Below, piece by piece: positions 1 through 8,618 of a stretch of DNA of 64,000 bases. The DNA lies in assembly GCA_016790285.1 (NCBI GenBank), contig JAEUPJ010000018.1, positions 1 through 64,000 on the forward strand, written 5' to 3'. The notes under the pieces were generated by a model that made no database searches, had not been told where the DNA came from, and was given only the letters and a program-made list of their open reading frames with translations. Numbering within the stretch: the first letter of the stretch is position 1; every line of letters starts with the position of its first letter. The DNA comes from Roseateles sp. (GTDB lineage: Bacteria > Pseudomonadota > Gammaproteobacteria > Burkholderiales > Burkholderiaceae_C). Both the position numbers and the translations under genes were made by a program.

Positions 1-22
1 TTCCACCAGGAGCGAGAGACCC

Positions 23-1300
23 ATGAGCACCACGCGCCGCCAGTTCGGCAAGACCCTCACCGCCACCACGCTGGCCCTGTCCGCACTGGGCTACAGCACG
101 CTTGCGCAGGCGCAGGAGACCATCAAGGTCGGCGTGCTGCATTCGCTGTCGGGCACGATGGCCATCTCGGAGACGGTGCTCAAGGACACCATCCTGATGG
201 AGATCGACGCCATCAACGCCAAGGGCGGCGTGCTGGGCAAGAAGCTCGAGCCCGTGGTGGTGGATCCGGCGTCCAACTGGCCGCTCTTCGCCGAGAAGAC
301 CCGCCAGCTGCTCAGCAAGGACAAGGTCGCGGTGATCTTCGGCTGCTGGACCAGCGTGTCGCGCAAGAGCGTGCTGCCGGTCGTCGAGGAACTCAACGGC
401 CTGCTGTTCTACCCCGTGCAGTACGAAGGCGAGGAGCTCAGCAAGAACGTGTTCTACACCGGCGCCGCGCCCAACCAGCAGGCCATCCCCGCCGTGGAAT
501 ACCTGATGAGCAAGGACGGCGGCAGCGCCAAGCGCTGGGTGCTGCTGGGCACCGACTACGTGTACCCGCGCACCACCAACAAGATCCTGCGCGCCTTCCT
601 GAAGAGCAAGGGCGTGGCCGAAGCCGACATCATGGAGGAGTACACCCCCTTCGGCCACGCCGACTACCAGAGCATCATCGCCAAGATCAAGAAGTTCTCG
701 TCCGAAGGCAAGAAGACGGCCGTCGTCTCCACCATCAACGGCGACAGCAACGTGCCCTTCTACAAGGAACTGGGCAACCAGGGCCTGAAGGCGACCGACG
801 TGCCGGTGGTGGCCTTCTCGGTGGGTGAAGAGGAACTGCGCGGTGTCGACACCAAGCCGCTGGTGGGCCACCTGGCCGCCTGGAACTACTTCATGTCGAT
901 CAAGAGCCCGGCCAACACCGAGTTCGTGAAGAAGTGGAGCGACTACGCCAAGGCCAAGGGCATCGCCGGCCACAAGGACAAGCCGCTGACCAACGACCCG
1001 ATGGAAGCCACCTACATCGGCATCAACATGTGGGCGCAGGCCGTCACCAAGGCCAAGAGCACCGACACCGACAAGGTCATCGCCGCCATGGCCGGCCAGA
1101 CCTTCACCGCGCCGTCGGGCATCACGTCCAAGATGGACGAGAAGAACCACCACCTGCACAAGTCGGTCTTCATCGGCGAAGTGAAGGCGGACGGCCAGTT
1201 CAACGTGGTGTGGAAGACGCCCGGCCCGGTCAAGGCCCAGCCGTGGAGCCCCTACATCCCTGAGAACAAGGGCAAGAAAGACGAACCTGAAAAGAAGTAA
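23..1300 (+). CDS. urtA: Urea ABC transporter, substrate-binding protein
   Basis: Periplasmic binding protein that captures urea (or short-chain amides) for the high-affinity ABC importer encoded by the next four genes. The 425-residue product starts with a twin-arginine-like signal (RRQFGK at residues 5-10, hydrophobic stretch, likely cleavage after AQA near residue 30). The mature part begins TIKVGVLHSLSGTMA, typical of branched-chain-amino-acid-type binding proteins of the UrtA subfamily. The start ATG follows a strong ribosome binding site, AGGAGCGAG, at 9-17. The C-terminus is lysine- and glutamate-rich. Length and gene order match known UrtA. The promoter lies outside the window. Nitrogen control through NtrC is usual for urt operons, but no site can be seen here. 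No urease genes are present in the window. Confidence 0.95.
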   Translation: MSTTRRQFGKTLTATTLALSALGYSTLAQAQETIKVGVLHSLSGTMAISETVLKDTILMEIDAINAKGGVLGKKLEPVVVDPASNWPLFAEKTRQLLSKDKVAVIFGCWTSVSRKSVLPVVEELNGLLFYPVQYEGEELSKNVFYTGAAPNQQAIPAVEYLMSKDGGSAKRWVLLGTDYVYPRTTNKILRAFLKSKGVAEADIMEEYTPFGHADYQSIIAKIKKFSSEGKKTAVVSTINGDSNVPFYKELGNQGLKATDVPVVAFSVGEEELRGVDTKPLVGHLAAWNYFMSIKSPANTEFVKKWSDYAKAKGIAGHKDKPLTNDPMEATYIGINMWAQAVTKAKSTDTDKVIAAMAGQTFTAPSGITSKMDEKNHHLHKSVFIGEVKADGQFNVVWKTPGPVKAQPWSPYIPENKGKKDEPEKK

Positions 1301-1361
1301 GCGGGTTCGCGGCCGCCCCAGCCACGCCGTGGCCCGCGGGCGGCCCTGTTTCAACTCCTGG

Positions 1362-1456
1362 AACACAGCCACAGAGGCACAGAGACACAGAGAAATGGGT
1401 CTCTGTCGAGTGACTCTGTGCTGTCTCTGTGTCTCCTTTTCTCTGTGGTCGTGTTC
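1362..1456. repeat. CACAGAG palindromic repeat, copy 1
   Basis: Imperfect palindrome between urtA and urtB. The left arm (1362-1393) is made of CACAGAG units and the right arm (about 1424-1456) of the complementary CTCTGTG units, separated by an unrelated core. Transcribed as RNA it would form a hairpin with a stem of roughly 30 pairs. The right arm ends in GTGTTC, 15 nt before the urtB ATG. It is the first of four related copies in the window. Confidence 0.85.
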
Positions 1457-1471
1457 TTCCGCTGCCGCTCC

Positions 1472-3013
1472 ATGACTCTGATTCGATGGCTTCTGTGCCT
1501 CGGCCTGCTGGCTCTGGCACCTGCCTGGGCCCTCTCGCCTGATCTGGCGACGCGTATCGCGGTCGGCGAAGGCGACGACCGCGTCGCCGCGCTGCAGCAG
1601 GCGCTGGCCGCGGGTGATGAGTCGCTCGGCCCCTTCCTGCGTGCCTTGCAGGATGGCCGCGTCCGCATCAAGGGCGGGCAGGCCCTCGTCATCGCGGAGG
1701 GCGCAGCCGCGCCCGCCGATGCGGAGGAGCCCATGCTCAACAACCGCATGCGCCGCGAGATCGAGTCGGCGCTGGCGGGCCTGAACCTGCTGTCCAAGGA
1801 CCGGGAAACGCGCGCCAAGGCCCTGGCCACGCTGCGCGACGACGCCGACGCCGGCAAGCTGCCGTTGCTGGAAAAGGCGCTGGCCGCGGAAAGCGATGCC
1901 GCCTTGCGCGCCCAGCTGAGCGCCCTGGTGGCCGGCGCCAAGCTGTCGTCCACCGACCCGTCGCAGCGGCGCATCGCCGCGACCGAACTCGCCAGCAGCG
2001 CGGACCCGGCCACCCGTGCGCTGCTGCTGGAAAAGCTGGCGGCCGAAACCGACCCCGCCGCCAGGAGCGCCATGCAGAAGGCCGTGGCCGACATCGGTGA
2101 CCGCCTGGCCTGGGGCGAGCGCGCCCAGCTGCTGTTCTCGGGCCTGAGCCTGGGTTCGGTGCTGCTGCTGGTGGCACTCGGCCTGGCCATCACCTATGGC
2201 CTGATGGGCGTCATCAACATGGCGCACGGCGAGCTGCTGATGGTGGGCGCCTACGCCACCTACAGCGTGCAGCAGGCCTTCCGGGCCTGGGCGCCGGGCG
2301 CCTTCGACTACTACCTCTGGGTGGCCCTGCCCGCCAGCTTCCTGGCCGCGGCGCTGGTGGGCGCGGCCATGGAACGCAGCGTCATCCGCTGGCTGTACGG
2401 CCGCCCGCTGGAGACGCTGCTGGCCACCTGGGGCATTTCCCTCGTGCTGATGCAGGCGGTGCGCAGCCTCTTCGGCGCACAGAACGTGGCCGTGGAGAAC
2501 CCGGGGTGGCTCTCCGGCGGCTGGGCGCTGCTGCCCAACCTGACGCTGCCCTACAACCGCCTGGCCATCCTCGCGTTTGCTGCCGTCGTGCTCGTGGGCA
2601 TGGCGCTGCTGCTGTCGCGCACGCGCCTGGGGCTGATGGTGCGCGGCGTGACGCAGAACCGCCGCATGGCCGCCTGCGTGGGCGTGAACACCTCGCGCGT
2701 CGACACCCTGGCCTTCGCGCTCGGCTCGGGCATTGCCGGCCTGGCCGGCTGCGCGCTGAGCCAGATCGGCAACGTCGGCCCCGACCTCGGCCAGAGCTAC
2801 ATCGTGGACGCCTTCATGGTGGTCGTGCTCGGTGGCGTCGGCCAGCTCGCCGGCACCGTCTACGCGGGCCTGGGCCTCGGGGTGCTGTCCAAGCTGCTCG
2901 AAGGCTGGCAGGGCGCCGTGCTCGCCAAGATTGCCCTCCTGATGCTGCTCGTGCTCGTGATCCAGAAAAAGCCGCAAGGCCTGTTCGCCCTGAAAGGCAG
3001 GGCCGTGGAATGA
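1472..3013 (+). CDS. urtB: Urea ABC transporter, permease UrtB
   Basis: Inner-membrane permease of the LivH type, pairing with UrtC. The 513-residue product has a signal-like N-terminus, then about 200 residues of soluble, alanine-rich helical region (roughly 25-215) typical of proteobacterial UrtB, then a block of eight or so transmembrane helices starting near GLSLGSVLLLVALGLAITYG. An in-frame GTG at 1418 would extend the protein through the CACAGAG repeat. I chose the ATG at 1472 because the extension is translated repeat and the ATG version begins with a normal hydrophobic signal. No obvious Shine-Dalgarno sequence precedes the ATG, which is unusual. Confidence 0.93.
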   Translation: MTLIRWLLCLGLLALAPAWALSPDLATRIAVGEGDDRVAALQQALAAGDESLGPFLRALQDGRVRIKGGQALVIAEGAAAPADAEEPMLNNRMRREIESALAGLNLLSKDRETRAKALATLRDDADAGKLPLLEKALAAESDAALRAQLSALVAGAKLSSTDPSQRRIAATELASSADPATRALLLEKLAAETDPAARSAMQKAVADIGDRLAWGERAQLLFSGLSLGSVLLLVALGLAITYGLMGVINMAHGELLMVGAYATYSVQQAFRAWAPGAFDYYLWVALPASFLAAALVGAAMERSVIRWLYGRPLETLLATWGISLVLMQAVRSLFGAQNVAVENPGWLSGGWALLPNLTLPYNRLAILAFAAVVLVGMALLLSRTRLGLMVRGVTQNRRMAACVGVNTSRVDTLAFALGSGIAGLAGCALSQIGNVGPDLGQSYIVDAFMVVVLGGVGQLAGTVYAGLGLGVLSKLLEGWQGAVLAKIALLMLLVLVIQKKPQGLFALKGRAVE

Positions 3014-3018
3014 AGTGG

Positions 3019-3117
3019 AAAACAAGGCCACAGAGGCACAGAGACACAGAGAGGTCACCACGCTCTCTGTGTGAAGGTGTGCCTTCTCTGTGCCTCTGTG
3101 TCTCTGTGGATGTGTTC
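3019..3117. repeat. CACAGAG palindromic repeat, copy 2
   Basis: Second copy, between urtB and urtC, beginning only about 6 nt after the urtB stop. The left arm (3019-3053) carries GCCACAGAGGCACAGAGACA and the right arm (about 3083-3117) its near-complement, ending GTGTTC. The ATG of urtC follows after 14 nt. The core between the arms is unrelated to that of copy 1. Confidence 0.85.
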
Positions 3118-3131
3118 ATGGGGCGCCCCGC

Positions 3132-4178
3132 ATGAAGCGACTCTTTCTCATCGTGACGGCCTTGGTGCTGCTGCTGGCACCCTTGCTTCACCTCGCCTTC
3201 CCGGCCGGACACCCGCTGCACCTCAGCGAGTTCTACGTGGGCCTGCTGGGCAAGTTCCTTTGCTTTGCCATTTGTGCCCTGGCCTTGGACCTCATCTGGG
3301 GTTTCGGCGGCATCCTGTCGCTGGGCCATGGGCTCTTCTTTGCCCTCGGGGGCTATGGCATGGGCATGTACCTCATGCGCCAGATCGGGCGCGAGGGCCA
3401 GTACCAGTCGGACCTGCCGGACTTCATGGTCTTCCTGAACTGGAAGGAGCTGCCCTGGCACTGGGCGCTCAGCGACTCCCTCGTTGGCCAGGTGTTCCTC
3501 GCGCTGGCGGTGCCGGCCTTGCTGGCGGCCGTCTTCGGCTACTTCGCCTTCCGCTCGCGCATCCAGGGCGTGTACTTCTCCATCATCACGCAGGCGCTCA
3601 CGGTGGCGGCCATGCTGCTGTTCTTCCGCAACGAGACGGGCTTCGGCGGCAACAACGGCTTCACCGACTTCAAGCGCATCGCCGGCCTGTCGCTGAACAC
3701 GCCGGGCATGAAGGTGGGCCTGTGCGTGGCCAGCGGCGTGGCGCTGATCGGCTGCTACCTCGTGGCGCGCGCGCTCACGCAAAGCCGCTGGGGCCGCATC
3801 CTGCAGGCCATCCGCGACGCCGAAGGCCGCGTGCGCTTCCTGGGCTACGACCCGGTCGCGTTCAAGCTCAGCGCCTATGTGATCTCGGCGGTGATGTGCG
3901 CGCTGGCGGGCGTGCTTTACGTGCCCCAGGTCGGCATCATCAACCCCGGCGAGATGAGCCCGGCGGCCAGCATCGAGATGGCCATCTGGGCCGCCGTCGG
4001 TGGCCGCGGCACGCTCATCGGGCCGGTGCTCGGCGCCTTCTTCGTCAACGGCACCAAGTCCGTCTTCACCGTGTGGTGGCCCGAGGGTTGGCTCTACGTG
4101 CTCGGTGCGCTCTTCATCGCCGTCACGCTCTTCCTGCCCGCCGGGCTGGTGGGGCTGGTGCGGAGGTTTAAGTCATGA
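3132..4178 (+). CDS. urtC: Urea ABC transporter, permease UrtC
   Basis: Second permease (LivM type) of the urea importer, 348 residues, multi-spanning. It opens with a signal/transmembrane helix (MKRLFLIVTALVLLLAPLL) and contains the family block DLIWGFGGILSLGHGLFFAL. An in-frame start 42 nt upstream (3090) would add residues that are only translated CACAGAG repeat, so the ATG at 3132 is preferred. The stop overlaps the urtD start (ATGA, 4175-4178), implying translational coupling. The middle region has the LivM-type cytoplasmic motif GRILQAIRDAEGRVRFLGYD. Confidence 0.94.
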   Translation: MKRLFLIVTALVLLLAPLLHLAFPAGHPLHLSEFYVGLLGKFLCFAICALALDLIWGFGGILSLGHGLFFALGGYGMGMYLMRQIGREGQYQSDLPDFMVFLNWKELPWHWALSDSLVGQVFLALAVPALLAAVFGYFAFRSRIQGVYFSIITQALTVAAMLLFFRNETGFGGNNGFTDFKRIAGLSLNTPGMKVGLCVASGVALIGCYLVARALTQSRWGRILQAIRDAEGRVRFLGYDPVAFKLSAYVISAVMCALAGVLYVPQVGIINPGEMSPAASIEMAIWAAVGGRGTLIGPVLGAFFVNGTKSVFTVWWPEGWLYVLGALFIAVTLFLPAGLVGLVRRFKS

Positions 4179-5008
4179 CCCCGGAACTGCTGGAAGCCGG
4201 CGCCGAGACCCGCTCGCGCGCCATCACCCGCATCGCCACCGCCGGCGAGCCCATCTTCAACCAGGGCGTGGCGCTGTACGTGGAAGACCTCATGGTCGCC
4301 TTCGATGGCTTCCAGGCCCTGGGCGGCCTGAGCTTCACGGTGGGTGTGGGCGAGTTGCGCTGCGTCATCGGCCCCAACGGCGCGGGCAAGACGACCACCA
4401 TGGACTGCATCACCGGCAAGACCCGGCCGGACAGCGGCCGCATCTTCTTCGGCAGCAACCTGGACCTGCGCACGATGAACGAGGCCGAGATCGCCCGCGC
4501 GGGCATTGGCCGCAAGTTCCAGAAGCCCACGGTGTTCGAGGCCCTGACCGTGGCCGAGAACCTGGAGCTCGCGCTGGCCGGCAACCGCAGCGCGCGTTTT
4601 GCGATGCGCGCCCGCCTGACGGGCGAGCAGCACGACCGAATGAACGAGCTGCTGCACACCGTGCACCTGGCCGAGGAACGCCACCGCGTGGCGGGCCTGC
4701 TCAGCCACGGCCAGAAGCAGTGGCTGGAGATCGGCATGCTGCTGGCCCAGGACCCCAAGCTGCTGCTGCTGGACGAGCCCGTGGCCGGCATGACCGACGA
4801 GGAGACGGAGCGCACGGCCGAGCTCTTCCTGAGCCTGGAGGGCAAGCACAGCCTCGTGGTCGTGGAGCACGACATGAGCTTCGTCGCCACCCTGGCGTCC
4901 ACGCACCGCACGGTGACCGTGCTGCACGAGGGCAAGACGCTGGCCGAGGGCACGATGGCCTCGGTTCAGTCAGATGAAAAGGTGATCGAGGTCTACCTTG
5001 GACGATGA
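4175..5008 (+). CDS. urtD: Urea ABC transporter, ATP-binding protein UrtD
   Basis: First of the two ATPases that power urea import. The 277-residue protein has a Walker A motif (GPNGAGKTTT, near residue 68), an ABC signature variant (LSHGQKQWLEIGM) and Walker B LLLLDEPVAGM. The LSHGQKQ form is characteristic of UrtD. It carries about 35 extra residues ahead of the usual ABC start, which could mean a later true start, but the ATGA overlap with urtC supports 4175. It lies in the urtABCDE operon. Confidence 0.95.
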   Translation: MTPELLEAGAETRSRAITRIATAGEPIFNQGVALYVEDLMVAFDGFQALGGLSFTVGVGELRCVIGPNGAGKTTTMDCITGKTRPDSGRIFFGSNLDLRTMNEAEIARAGIGRKFQKPTVFEALTVAENLELALAGNRSARFAMRARLTGEQHDRMNELLHTVHLAEERHRVAGLLSHGQKQWLEIGMLLAQDPKLLLLDEPVAGMTDEETERTAELFLSLEGKHSLVVVEHDMSFVATLASTHRTVTVLHEGKTLAEGTMASVQSDEKVIEVYLGR

Positions 5009-5012
5009 AAGC

Positions 5013-5108
5013 AAAACACGGCCACAGAGGCACAGAGCCACACAGAGGCTCAGCACTCTCGCCGCCACCGTGTTCTCTCTGTGCCTCTGTGTCTCCGTGG
5101 CTGTGTTC
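5013..5108. repeat. CACAGAG palindromic repeat, copy 3
   Basis: Third copy, between urtD and urtE, beginning about 4 nt after the urtD stop. The left arm (5013-5048) carries GGCCACAGAGGCACAGAG. The right arm (about 5074-5108) carries CTCTGTGCCTCTGTG and ends GTGTTC, 14 nt before the urtE ATG. The core is again different. Confidence 0.85.
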
Positions 5109-5122
5109 TTGAGGGCTTCGCA

Positions 5123-5827
5123 ATGACCCAACCCATCCTCGAAGTCACCGACCTGCACCAGCACTACGGCGGCTCCCACATCCTGCGGGGCCTCACCTTC
5201 GACCTCCAGCCTGGCGAGATCACCGTCGTGCTCGGCCGCAACGGCGTGGGCAAGACGACGCTGCTCAAGAGCCTGATGGGCGTCGTGCCCACCACGTCGG
5301 GCAGCATCGCGCTGGCTGGACAGGCCATCGACAAGTTGCGCACCCATCAGCGCGTGCGCGCAGGGCTGGGCTACGTGCCGCAGGGGCGCGAGATCTTCGG
5401 GCGGCTCTCGGTCGTCGAGAACCTGCAGATGGGCCTGGCCAGCCAACCGGCCGGCACGCCGCTGCCGGTGGAGCTGTTCGAGCTGTTCCCGGTGCTGGCC
5501 AAGATGCGCAGCCGCCGTGGCGGCGACCTCTCCGGCGGGCAGCAGCAGCAGCTGGCCATCGCCCGGGCGCTGGCGCCGGGGCCCAAGGTGCTGCTGCTGG
5601 ACGAGCCCACCGAAGGCATCCAGCCCAACGTCATCCAGGACATCGGCCGCGTCATCAAGCACCTGGCCCATGACAAGGGGCTGTCGGTCGTGCTGGTCGA
5701 GCAGTTCTACGACTTCGCCGAGGAGCTCGCAGACCAGTACCTGTTGATGCAGCGCGGCGAGATCGTCATGCGCGGGCGTGGCAAGGACATGGCGGCCGAC
5801 GGCGTGCGGGAGCGCCTCGCCATCTGA
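5123..5827 (+). CDS. urtE: Urea ABC transporter, ATP-binding protein UrtE
   Basis: Second ATPase of the urea importer (LivF type), 234 residues. Walker A is GRNGVGKTTLLK, the signature is LSGGQQQQLAIARAL and Walker B is LLLDEPTEGIQP, the last being typical of UrtE/LivF. An in-frame start at 5081 would add residues encoded by the CACAGAG repeat. The ATG at 5123 is preferred because GAGGG lies 8-12 nt upstream and the protein then begins in the usual family way (MTQPILEV). It closes the urt operon and meets the convergent DUF2789 gene after only 4 nt. Confidence 0.94.
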   Translation: MTQPILEVTDLHQHYGGSHILRGLTFDLQPGEITVVLGRNGVGKTTLLKSLMGVVPTTSGSIALAGQAIDKLRTHQRVRAGLGYVPQGREIFGRLSVVENLQMGLASQPAGTPLPVELFELFPVLAKMRSRRGGDLSGGQQQQLAIARALAPGPKVLLLDEPTEGIQPNVIQDIGRVIKHLAHDKGLSVVLVEQFYDFAEELADQYLLMQRGEIVMRGRGKDMAADGVRERLAI

Positions 5828-5831
5828 GGCG

Positions 5832-6083
5832 TCAGCCGGCCGCCGTGCCTGGCGTGCACAGCGCCTGCGTCAGCCATTCGGCGGGCAACGCCCAGTCGGC
5901 ATCGGCCTGGATGGCCTCGCGCAGGAAGGCCGCCTGTGCGGGCGTCCAGACGGGCGCCTCGGGCAGGGCGCAGCCCAGCGAGGCCGGCCGGTGCTGCTCG
6001 ATGAAGCGGGCGATGTCCGCCTCCGAAGCCGGCAGGCCCAGCTGCTGGAACAAGTCGCGCAATGTGGGGTGTCCGATGTCCAT
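5832..6083 (-). CDS. DUF2789 family protein
   Basis: Small soluble protein of 83 residues (MDIGHPTLRDLFQQLGLPAS...). The opening, the phrase IARFIEQHRP and the WTPAQAAFLREAI segment match the DUF2789 family as I know it. That family is widespread in gammaproteobacteria and betaproteobacteria and has no established function. It is the last gene of the nine-gene minus-strand operon, 11 nt after dps. Nothing suggests catalytic residues. A longer upstream reading frame exists but lies antisense to or out of frame with dps and is discounted. Confidence 0.8.
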   Translation of the reverse strand: MDIGHPTLRDLFQQLGLPASEADIARFIEQHRPASLGCALPEAPVWTPAQAAFLREAIQADADWALPAEWLTQALCTPGTAAG

Positions 6084-6094
6084 GGCGGCCTCGC

Positions 6095-6610
6095 TCAGCG
6101 GCGGCTGGACTCGAACAGGAACCACACGCGCTGCTCGGCCTCCTCCAGCCAGTTCTCGATGAGGCTGGCGGTGGCGACGTCGCCGTGTTCGTCGCACAGG
6201 TGGTGCGATGCGCGCAGCCAGTCCGAGAGGCGGCGGTTGTCCTCGCACAGCTCGGCCAGCATGCCCTCGGGCTGCACCAGGTCGGCGTCGTTGTCGGCCA
6301 GGCGCTGCAGCCGCGCGATGTGCCCGATGGAGCGCAGCGTGCTCCCGCCGAGCTTGCGCACGCGCTCGGCCAGCGCGTCGGTCATGGCGAAGAGCTGGGT
6401 CGACTGGTCGTCCAGCAGCGCGTGGTAGCTCGGGAACGACGGGCCCCACATGTGCCAGTGGAAGTTCTTGGTCTTGAGGTAGAGCGCCCAGACGTCGGCC
6501 GAGAGCTGGTTGAGGGCGGCAGTCAGGTCGTGGCGGGCGTCGGCGCCCAGGCTGCCGGGCGTGGCCAGCGGTGCGCTGCGGTGACGGCGGGCGGTGTCGG
6601 TGTCTTTCAT
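6095..6610 (-). CDS. dps: Dps family ferroxidase/DNA-binding protein
   Basis: Ferritin-like mini-cage protein that oxidises Fe(II) with hydrogen peroxide and shields DNA during stress. The 171 residues contain the Dps ferroxidase motifs: KTKNFHWHMWGPSFPSYH (His ligands) and the downstream LLDDQ. The N-terminus (about 25 residues) is polar and basic, as in Dps proteins that bind DNA. The start ATG overlaps the stop of the upstream MFS gene (ATGA, 6607-6610), so the two are probably translationally coupled. Catalase in the same operon would remove remaining peroxide, so a shared oxidative-stress role is a reasonable inference. Confidence 0.88.
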   Translation of the reverse strand: MKDTDTARRHRSAPLATPGSLGADARHDLTAALNQLSADVWALYLKTKNFHWHMWGPSFPSYHALLDDQSTQLFAMTDALAERVRKLGGSTLRSIGHIARLQRLADNDADLVQPEGMLAELCEDNRRLSDWLRASHHLCDEHGDVATASLIENWLEEAEQRVWFLFESSRR

Positions 6611-8223
6611 GGCGGGCTTTCGTGGAGGTCGCGGGGGGTGAGGGTGAGGAGGTGCTGCACCGACGGTGGCTGCGGCCCGCGGTGCAGCTCGCGCAGGCGG
6701 GCCTGCAGGGCGGAGGCGGCCTGGCTTGCGCGGTGGTGCTGGCGCAGGTGTTCCTGCCAGGAGGGCAGCGTGAACCACTCCACCAGCCGGGTGGGGTCTG
6801 CGGTGTCTTCGGTCAAGCCCCAGGCGCTGGCGCCGTCACCCCGGCGGTGCTGGGAGAGTTGCTGCAGCAGGGCCAGCGCGGCAGGGCGGTCAGCCGGGTC
6901 GATGGCATAGGTGACGAGCACCAGCACCGGCCCGCGGTCCGCAGCGACAGGGGCGGCGAGCGTGGGCTCGGGCCAGGCGTGGGCGGGGTCCAGCACGGCC
7001 TCGCCCGCCGGCAGCGGCCAGCGCCGCATCACGGCAGCGCCCAACACCAGCAGGGCGGCCGCCACGCCCAGGGCGGGCACCAGGCCCAGGCCTTGCGCCG
7101 TGGCGCCCCACGCGAGGCTGCCCCCGGCCAGGGCGCCGTTGAAGACGGTGAGATAGACCGCCAGCCCCCGGCCGCGCACCCAGTTCGGCAACACGGCCTG
7201 GGTGATGGCGCCCAGCGTGGTCAGGGCCACGATCCAGGCGCCGCCCAGCGCCAGCAGCGCGGCCAGCGCAACCGGCGCAGGTGGCGCACTGGCCAGCGTG
7301 GCGAGGACCGCTGCGCACGCCAGCGCAGCGCCCGCCATCAGGCCCTCCGGCCCAAGGTGGGGCCGCAGCCGCGGCAGCAGCAGCGCACCGGCGATGGCGC
7401 CCACGCCCACGGCGCCCAGCATCACGCCGTAGAAGGCCGCACCGCTGCCCAGCAGCTGGCGCCCCACCAGCGGCAACAGCGCCCAGGCCGCGCTGGACAG
7501 CGCAAAGAACACACCCGCGCGCAACAGCACCCGGCGCAGGTCGGCATTGGCCAGCGCGTGGCGCAGCCCGGTGCGCAGCGCGCCGCCGAACACTTCTGCC
7601 AGTGGGTCTGCGGGCACGGGCGGGGGGTGCCACCACAGCAGCGCGGCGATGACGAGCACGTAGGTCAGCAGGTCCACGCCGTAGGTGAAGGCCGCACCCC
7701 AGGCGGCCAGCAGCAGGCCACCGGCGGCGGGCCCGACGGCGCGCGAGAGGTTCACGCCCAGCGAGTTGAGTGCGACGGCGGAACGCAGTTGTGCCCTGGG
7801 CACGAGCGCCGGCACGATGGACTGCCAGGTCGGCGCCATCAGCGCCCCGCCCACACCGCCGACGAAGGTGAGCAGCAGCAGCCCGGTGAGGTCCAGCTGC
7901 CGGGTGTGGGCCAGCACCATCAGCGTGGCACTGACGGTCGCAAGCAGCAGCTGCACGCCGATCAGCAGGCGGCGGCGGTCGAGGATGTCGGCGAGTACGC
8001 CCGCCGGGATGGCGAACAGGAAGACGGGCAGGGCGGCCGCGGCCTGCACGGCGGCCACGGCCGTGGGGCTGGTGCTGAGCTCCGTGGCGAGCCAGGCGCT
8101 GGCGACGTCGCGCATGAAGCTGCCGACGTTGCCCAGCACGGTGGCCAGCCACAGCACGGCGAACACGCGCTCGCGCAGCGGTGCGAAGGCGCTGCTGTCG
8201 CTGGCGTCGCTGCCGCCGCTCAT
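6607..8223 (-). CDS. MFS transporter with C-terminal soluble domain
   Basis: Twelve-helix major facilitator of the MFS_3 (enterobactin-exporter-like) family, 538 residues. The N-terminal half begins LRERVFAVLWLATVLGNVGS, typical of that family. After the last helix, about 110 residues (roughly 425-538) form a soluble domain with VLVLVTYAIDPADRP and a later LVEWFTLPSWQEHLRQH. This resembles the ABM-like tail found on many MFS_3 proteins. The substrate cannot be told. It overlaps both neighbours by 4 nt (ATGA), so it is embedded in the operon. Confidence 0.85.
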   Translation of the reverse strand: MSGGSDASDSSAFAPLRERVFAVLWLATVLGNVGSFMRDVASAWLATELSTSPTAVAAVQAAAALPVFLFAIPAGVLADILDRRRLLIGVQLLLATVSATLMVLAHTRQLDLTGLLLLTFVGGVGGALMAPTWQSIVPALVPRAQLRSAVALNSLGVNLSRAVGPAAGGLLLAAWGAAFTYGVDLLTYVLVIAALLWWHPPPVPADPLAEVFGGALRTGLRHALANADLRRVLLRAGVFFALSSAAWALLPLVGRQLLGSGAAFYGVMLGAVGVGAIAGALLLPRLRPHLGPEGLMAGAALACAAVLATLASAPPAPVALAALLALGGAWIVALTTLGAITQAVLPNWVRGRGLAVYLTVFNGALAGGSLAWGATAQGLGLVPALGVAAALLVLGAAVMRRWPLPAGEAVLDPAHAWPEPTLAAPVAADRGPVLVLVTYAIDPADRPAALALLQQLSQHRRGDGASAWGLTEDTADPTRLVEWFTLPSWQEHLRQHHRASQAASALQARLRELHRGPQPPSVQHLLTLTPRDLHESPP

Positions 8224-8618
8224 GGCGCCGCCCTCGGCCCGACGAGGTCGTGCCAGGCTACCAGCGCGAAGCCGCCCGCCAGCCCCAGGTGCTCGAAGAA
8301 GGCATGCGAGGCGGCCGTGCGCGCCGGGCCGCCTTGCGCCCAGAAGTCGTTGGCCATCACGCTGGCAGCCACCGTGAACACGCAGAGCGCCAGCGCGCCC
8401 GCCCAGCGCCAGCGGCCACTGAGGATGAGGGCCGACGCGCCCAGCTCCAGCGCGATGACCGCGGCAGCGAAGGGCCCAGCCGGTTCCAGCCCGAAATGCT
8501 GCATCTCGGCGACGGCGCCGCCGAAGTCCCAGAGCTTGCCCAGGCCGCCCTCCAGGTAGGCCGCGCACAGGGCCAGCAAGGCCACGGCATGTGCGGCACG
8601 CAGCAGGCGCGGGCTCAT
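8220..8618 (-). CDS. DoxX family membrane protein
   Basis: Four-helix integral membrane protein of 132 residues in the DoxX/DoxD superfamily. It shows the N-terminal helix with GGLGKLWDFGG, three further hydrophobic segments and a C-terminal GLAGGFALVAWHD. DoxX-like proteins are often linked to thiol or oxidative stress. Here the link is supported only by context (catalase and Dps in the same operon). It overlaps the MFS gene downstream and the amidohydrolase upstream by 4 nt each. Confidence 0.82.
   Translation of the reverse strand: MSPRLLRAAHAVALLALCAAYLEGGLGKLWDFGGAVAEMQHFGLEPAGPFAAAVIALELGASALILSGRWRWAGALALCVFTVAASVMANDFWAQGGPARTAASHAFFEHLGLAGGFALVAWHDLVGPRAAP

Noticed and set aside
1362-5108. 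CACAGAG repeats as a CRISPR array
   Set aside because: The units are palindromic hairpins in separate gene junctions, without regular spacers or cas genes.
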